From: CAWDDG01 sp963801065
GTDB taxonomy: Bacteria > Actinomycetota > Actinomycetes > Jiangellales > Jiangellaceae
Length of the DNA stretch: 64,000 nt
Assembly: GCA_963801065.1 (NCBI GenBank)
Contig: CAWDDG010000004.1
Location: forward strand, 248,001 to 312,000
Direction: 5' to 3'
Shown here: piece by piece, positions 61,781-64,000 of the stretch
Position numbering within the stretch: the first letter of the stretch is position 1
Layout of the letters: each line of letters opens with the position of its first letter
The notes under the pieces: model-generated
The model's database searches: none
The model's input: the letters and a program-made list of their open reading frames with translations, nothing else
What the model was told of the DNA's origin: nothing
Position numbers and translations under genes: made by a program

Positions 61781-62009
61781 GCTGGTACTCGCCGACCGCC
61801 CCCTTGGCCACCGCACCGTTGATCAAGGAAACCCCTTCGGCGATGAGCGCCTGATTCCACACTTTTCGATCCTGGTCTGCCAACGGAATCAGTTCCCCTT
61901 CAGCGTTGGTACGCGCGGGGCGTCTGGCATCGGTGAGCAGCATGCGCGCAAGCAGGCCGGTGACCTCGCCGTCGTCGGGAGGCATCCGCTGCACCATCCA
62001 CCCACGGGC
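61781..62009 (-). pseudogene. ECF42 sigma factor C-terminal-extension remnant
   Basis: The patch MPPDDGEVTGLLARMLLTDARRPARTNAEGELIPLADQDRKVWNQALIAEGVSLINGAV matches the start of the helical extension of ECF42 sigma factors (compare EEPEVAGLLGLLLLTEARREARVRNGQLVPLGEQDRAGWDRGLIAEGHDL in the intact 34-kb gene). The sigma2/sigma4 domains and the rest of the extension are absent. It is a decayed second copy, diverged from the 34-kb gene, so not a recent duplication. Confidence 0.65.
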
Positions 62010-62034
62010 TATGTGAAGGCTGTGGAGCCGTTGG

Positions 62035-63810
62035 TCAGGGGCAGGTATTGGGCGCGGGCTCGCCTGCGAAGCGGTCGGCGATCCACGGCACGACATCGTG
62101 TGCTGTGTCGTGGGCGGCCGTCACGTGGCCGATTCCGGGATACGTGCGGTAGTCGACGGTGTTGCCGGAATCGCACAGCTTGTTCACGAATTGCTGCTGA
62201 ACGCCGGGCGAGACAATGGGGTCGGCCTCTCCTTGGGTGATCAGGATCGGGGCGTCGGTAGGTGTGCCGCCCGGTGTATTCTCCGCCAGCATCCTCGTCC
62301 AGGGTTCGGTGTCCCAGGGTGGCTCGCTGAGGAACGTCACGTTCAGCGCGGTCGCGGCCGGCACCGAGGCCAAGATCTGGGCCGGATTGAGGATGCAGTT
62401 CTCGGCGATCCTGTTCACGAGCGGTCGGGCCGCCGGGGTCAGGATCTGATTGAGTTCGGCCTCCTCATAGACCCGTGCCCACGACGCAAGCGCCATGGAG
62501 ACGAGGATTTTCCCGACGGCCGTGCCGTCACCGCTCTTGGCCCTGAAGAGATCCACGAGATCGGACGCCGGAGCGCTCGCGACCACACCGACCAGATTCA
62601 GCTCCTGGGCGTAGGTCGACGCCAACTGCCCGGTGAACAGCGAGGCTTGACCGCCCTGGGACTCGCCCCACACGACGAAATCGGAGCTGGCATCGGCCTC
62701 GTCCAGGTTATAGGCGGCGCGCACGCTGTCGAGCGCGCCCATGCCCTCGGACTCGCCGACAAGGTAGGGGTGAGGGCCCGATGTACCCAGACCCTGGTAG
62801 TCCGTGGCGGCGATGACGTAGCCCACCTCCATGAACTCCTCGATGCCAGCCAGGGTGGGTCCGTAGTCCGGGATGAGCGACGGGCTGCACTTCGAGGCGA
62901 CGCCGACGGTGCCATGCGTCCAGGCGATCACCTTGCGTCCTTCTGCTGGCGCCGATCCGTCCGGCACGACGATGATGCCGCTGACCGCGGTCGGTTCGCC
63001 GTTATAGCCGGTCGACGTGTAGAGCACCCGGTACGCCGTCGCTCCCTGGTAGAAGTCGTCGATGACCTCGCTGCGGATGATCGTCCCGGGGGGACCATCC
63101 GGGAGAGGCGAAGGCGCCGTGTAGAACTCAGGGGGCGCGTCCGGCTGGGCTCGATGGATCGCGGCACTGATCGCCGCCCCGCCCAGCGCCAACATGAGCA
63201 CGACGATCACACCGGTCAGCCGCACCCACGTCGGCCACCGCGTTTCCTCCCTCGCAAGCTCACCGGGCTCAACCGAGCCGGACGGCGCACGGCGAAGCTT
63301 CAGTGCGATCCCGATCTGACCGAAACCGCACAACGCGGTGCCGACTCCGACGATGACTGCCAAAACCAGGACCGTCACCGAGGGCCAGCTCAAGACCAGC
63401 AGGCCGACCACGACACTGGCGAGCCCGCCGAGACCGATGATGAACCGCTCGTCGCCGCCATCGAAGACCGCGCTCGCGATCCTGACTACACCACCCACGA
63501 CAAGCGCGATCCCGATCACGACCGCCAAGGCGAACAGCGTGATTCCCGGCCACGCCACCGCCAAGACCCCTGCAACGATCCAGCCAACCCCGGTCACCCA
63601 CGACAGCCACGGCCGCGTGGACGCCGATGCCGACACAATCTCGGCCACCCCGGTCACGATCAAGGCGGCGGCGACCAGCCAGTGCAGCACCGAAAGCGAA
63701 TCGAACGGCCGCGCGATGAGCACGCCACCCAAGACAACGCACGCCACCCCGAGCAAGAGCACCGACCACCAAGGCAGCCGCGCAAACGCCGTCCTCAACC
63801 GGGTGAACAC
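62035..63810 (-). CDS. HdeD-domain/secretory lipase fusion, membrane anchored
   Basis: A 591-residue protein in two parts. Residues 1-220 have about seven helices with the repeated pattern of HdeD/DUF308 (VLGGVLIARPFDSLSVLHWLVAAALIVTGVAEI, WLSWVTGVGWIVAGVLAVAWPGIT, IIGLGGLASVVVGLLVLSWPSV). Residues about 240-590 are a LIP-type alpha/beta hydrolase with VIAWTHGTVG, the nucleophile elbow VWGESQGG (Ser384), the acid in QGEADPIVSPG and His in YPGIGHVTAAH. The topology puts the lipase outside the membrane. The ATG at 63810 starts the first helix. It presumably hydrolyses lipids or esters at the cell surface. Confidence 0.85.
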   Translation of the reverse strand: MFTRLRTAFARLPWWSVLLLGVACVVLGGVLIARPFDSLSVLHWLVAAALIVTGVAEIVSASASTRPWLSWVTGVGWIVAGVLAVAWPGITLFALAVVIGIALVVGGVVRIASAVFDGGDERFIIGLGGLASVVVGLLVLSWPSVTVLVLAVIVGVGTALCGFGQIGIALKLRRAPSGSVEPGELAREETRWPTWVRLTGVIVVLMLALGGAAISAAIHRAQPDAPPEFYTAPSPLPDGPPGTIIRSEVIDDFYQGATAYRVLYTSTGYNGEPTAVSGIIVVPDGSAPAEGRKVIAWTHGTVGVASKCSPSLIPDYGPTLAGIEEFMEVGYVIAATDYQGLGTSGPHPYLVGESEGMGALDSVRAAYNLDEADASSDFVVWGESQGGQASLFTGQLASTYAQELNLVGVVASAPASDLVDLFRAKSGDGTAVGKILVSMALASWARVYEEAELNQILTPAARPLVNRIAENCILNPAQILASVPAATALNVTFLSEPPWDTEPWTRMLAENTPGGTPTDAPILITQGEADPIVSPGVQQQFVNKLCDSGNTVDYRTYPGIGHVTAAHDTAHDVVPWIADRFAGEPAPNTCP

Positions 63811-64000
63811 CAGGCGCCCCTCCTCATCGCCGCCGCAGATTACACGGGCAGCGTGAGCAAAGCCTGCTTACACAACGCGACGCCGTACCTGGACCGGGTG
63901 GTGCCTAGATCATTTTCGGCACGGGTGGGCGCGGCAGTCCGTTACATCCACCGCGCCCGCCCCGAGTCCATCCACTGGGCGCGCCCGGGCAGGGCCTGCG

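Overview
The window comes from a high-GC actinobacterium. The evidence is strongly GC-biased codon use, a dnaK-grpE-dnaJ-hspR operon under HspR/HAIR inverted repeats, an actinobacterial-style hut cluster (HutF route, Cys-Ser-Gly MIO triad in HutH), and many GTG/TTG starts with coupled stop/start overlaps. Nocardioidaceae or a relative is my guess; no rRNA or other taxonomic marker is present.

Region 1 (1-9.2 kb) is a heat-shock neighbourhood. A clpB fragment runs off the left edge behind a HAIR element. A FAD-linked oxidase and a TetR/membrane-protein pair separate it from hspR-dnaJ-grpE-dnaK, which is preceded by two more HAIR-type repeats. HspR and DnaK would form the usual feedback loop covering dnaK and clpB. 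A DUF418 membrane protein preceded by a 34-residue peptide follows.

Region 2 (9.2-22.7 kb) holds histidine utilisation genes on the minus strand: hutH, hutU, an M20 amidohydrolase and hutF. hutI lies further along the same strand, beyond a block of unrelated plus-strand genes (MFS exporter, lactonase, PAP2 phosphatase, MMPL transporter). A 39-bp perfect inverted repeat sits between hutU and the M20 gene, and a 56-nt palindromic-ended element lies in frame inside the M20 gene.

Region 3 (22.7-30.1 kb) has housekeeping and small regulatory genes: a membrane protein, a PPOX-fold protein, a broken GNAT gene, an RHH regulator with a DUF4097 protein behind an array of TGGCGTC boxes, a frameshifted NarI/Fe-S oxidoreductase, dcd, a VOC protein and an intact tRNA-Gly(CCC).

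Region 4 (30.1-61 kb) is an integration hotspot grown from that tRNA-Gly. It has two further truncated tRNA-Gly 3' ends (32.1 and 60.9 kb), two truncated copies of another tRNA 3' end (45.4 and 48.2 kb), tyrosine-recombinase remnants at four places, and seven pairs of short direct repeats with an 11-12 bp period beside these junctions. Its cargo includes an ECF42 sigma/YCII pair, two RibD-like reductases, two alpha/beta hydrolases, a DinB protein, a two-component system divergent from an ABC exporter whose permease carries a large extracytoplasmic domain, a frameshifted MMPL divergent from a second two-component system, a SulP permease, and a P-type ATPase/PPK2 operon with a CYTH-like protein.

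Region 5 (61-64 kb) has a cyclic-nucleotide-binding protein, an ECF42 sigma remnant and a membrane-anchored lipase fused to a HdeD-type domain. Several genes carry one or two single-base frameshifts (16.4, 24.6, 28.1, 47.9, 50.5 kb). These may be real decay or indel errors, and only reads can decide. I did not find a convincing wholly new multi-gene system. The strongest undescribed-looking signals are the repeat pairs at the decayed att sites, the REP-like element domesticated in a coding sequence, and the inverted repeat shared by the hutU stop and the M20 leader.
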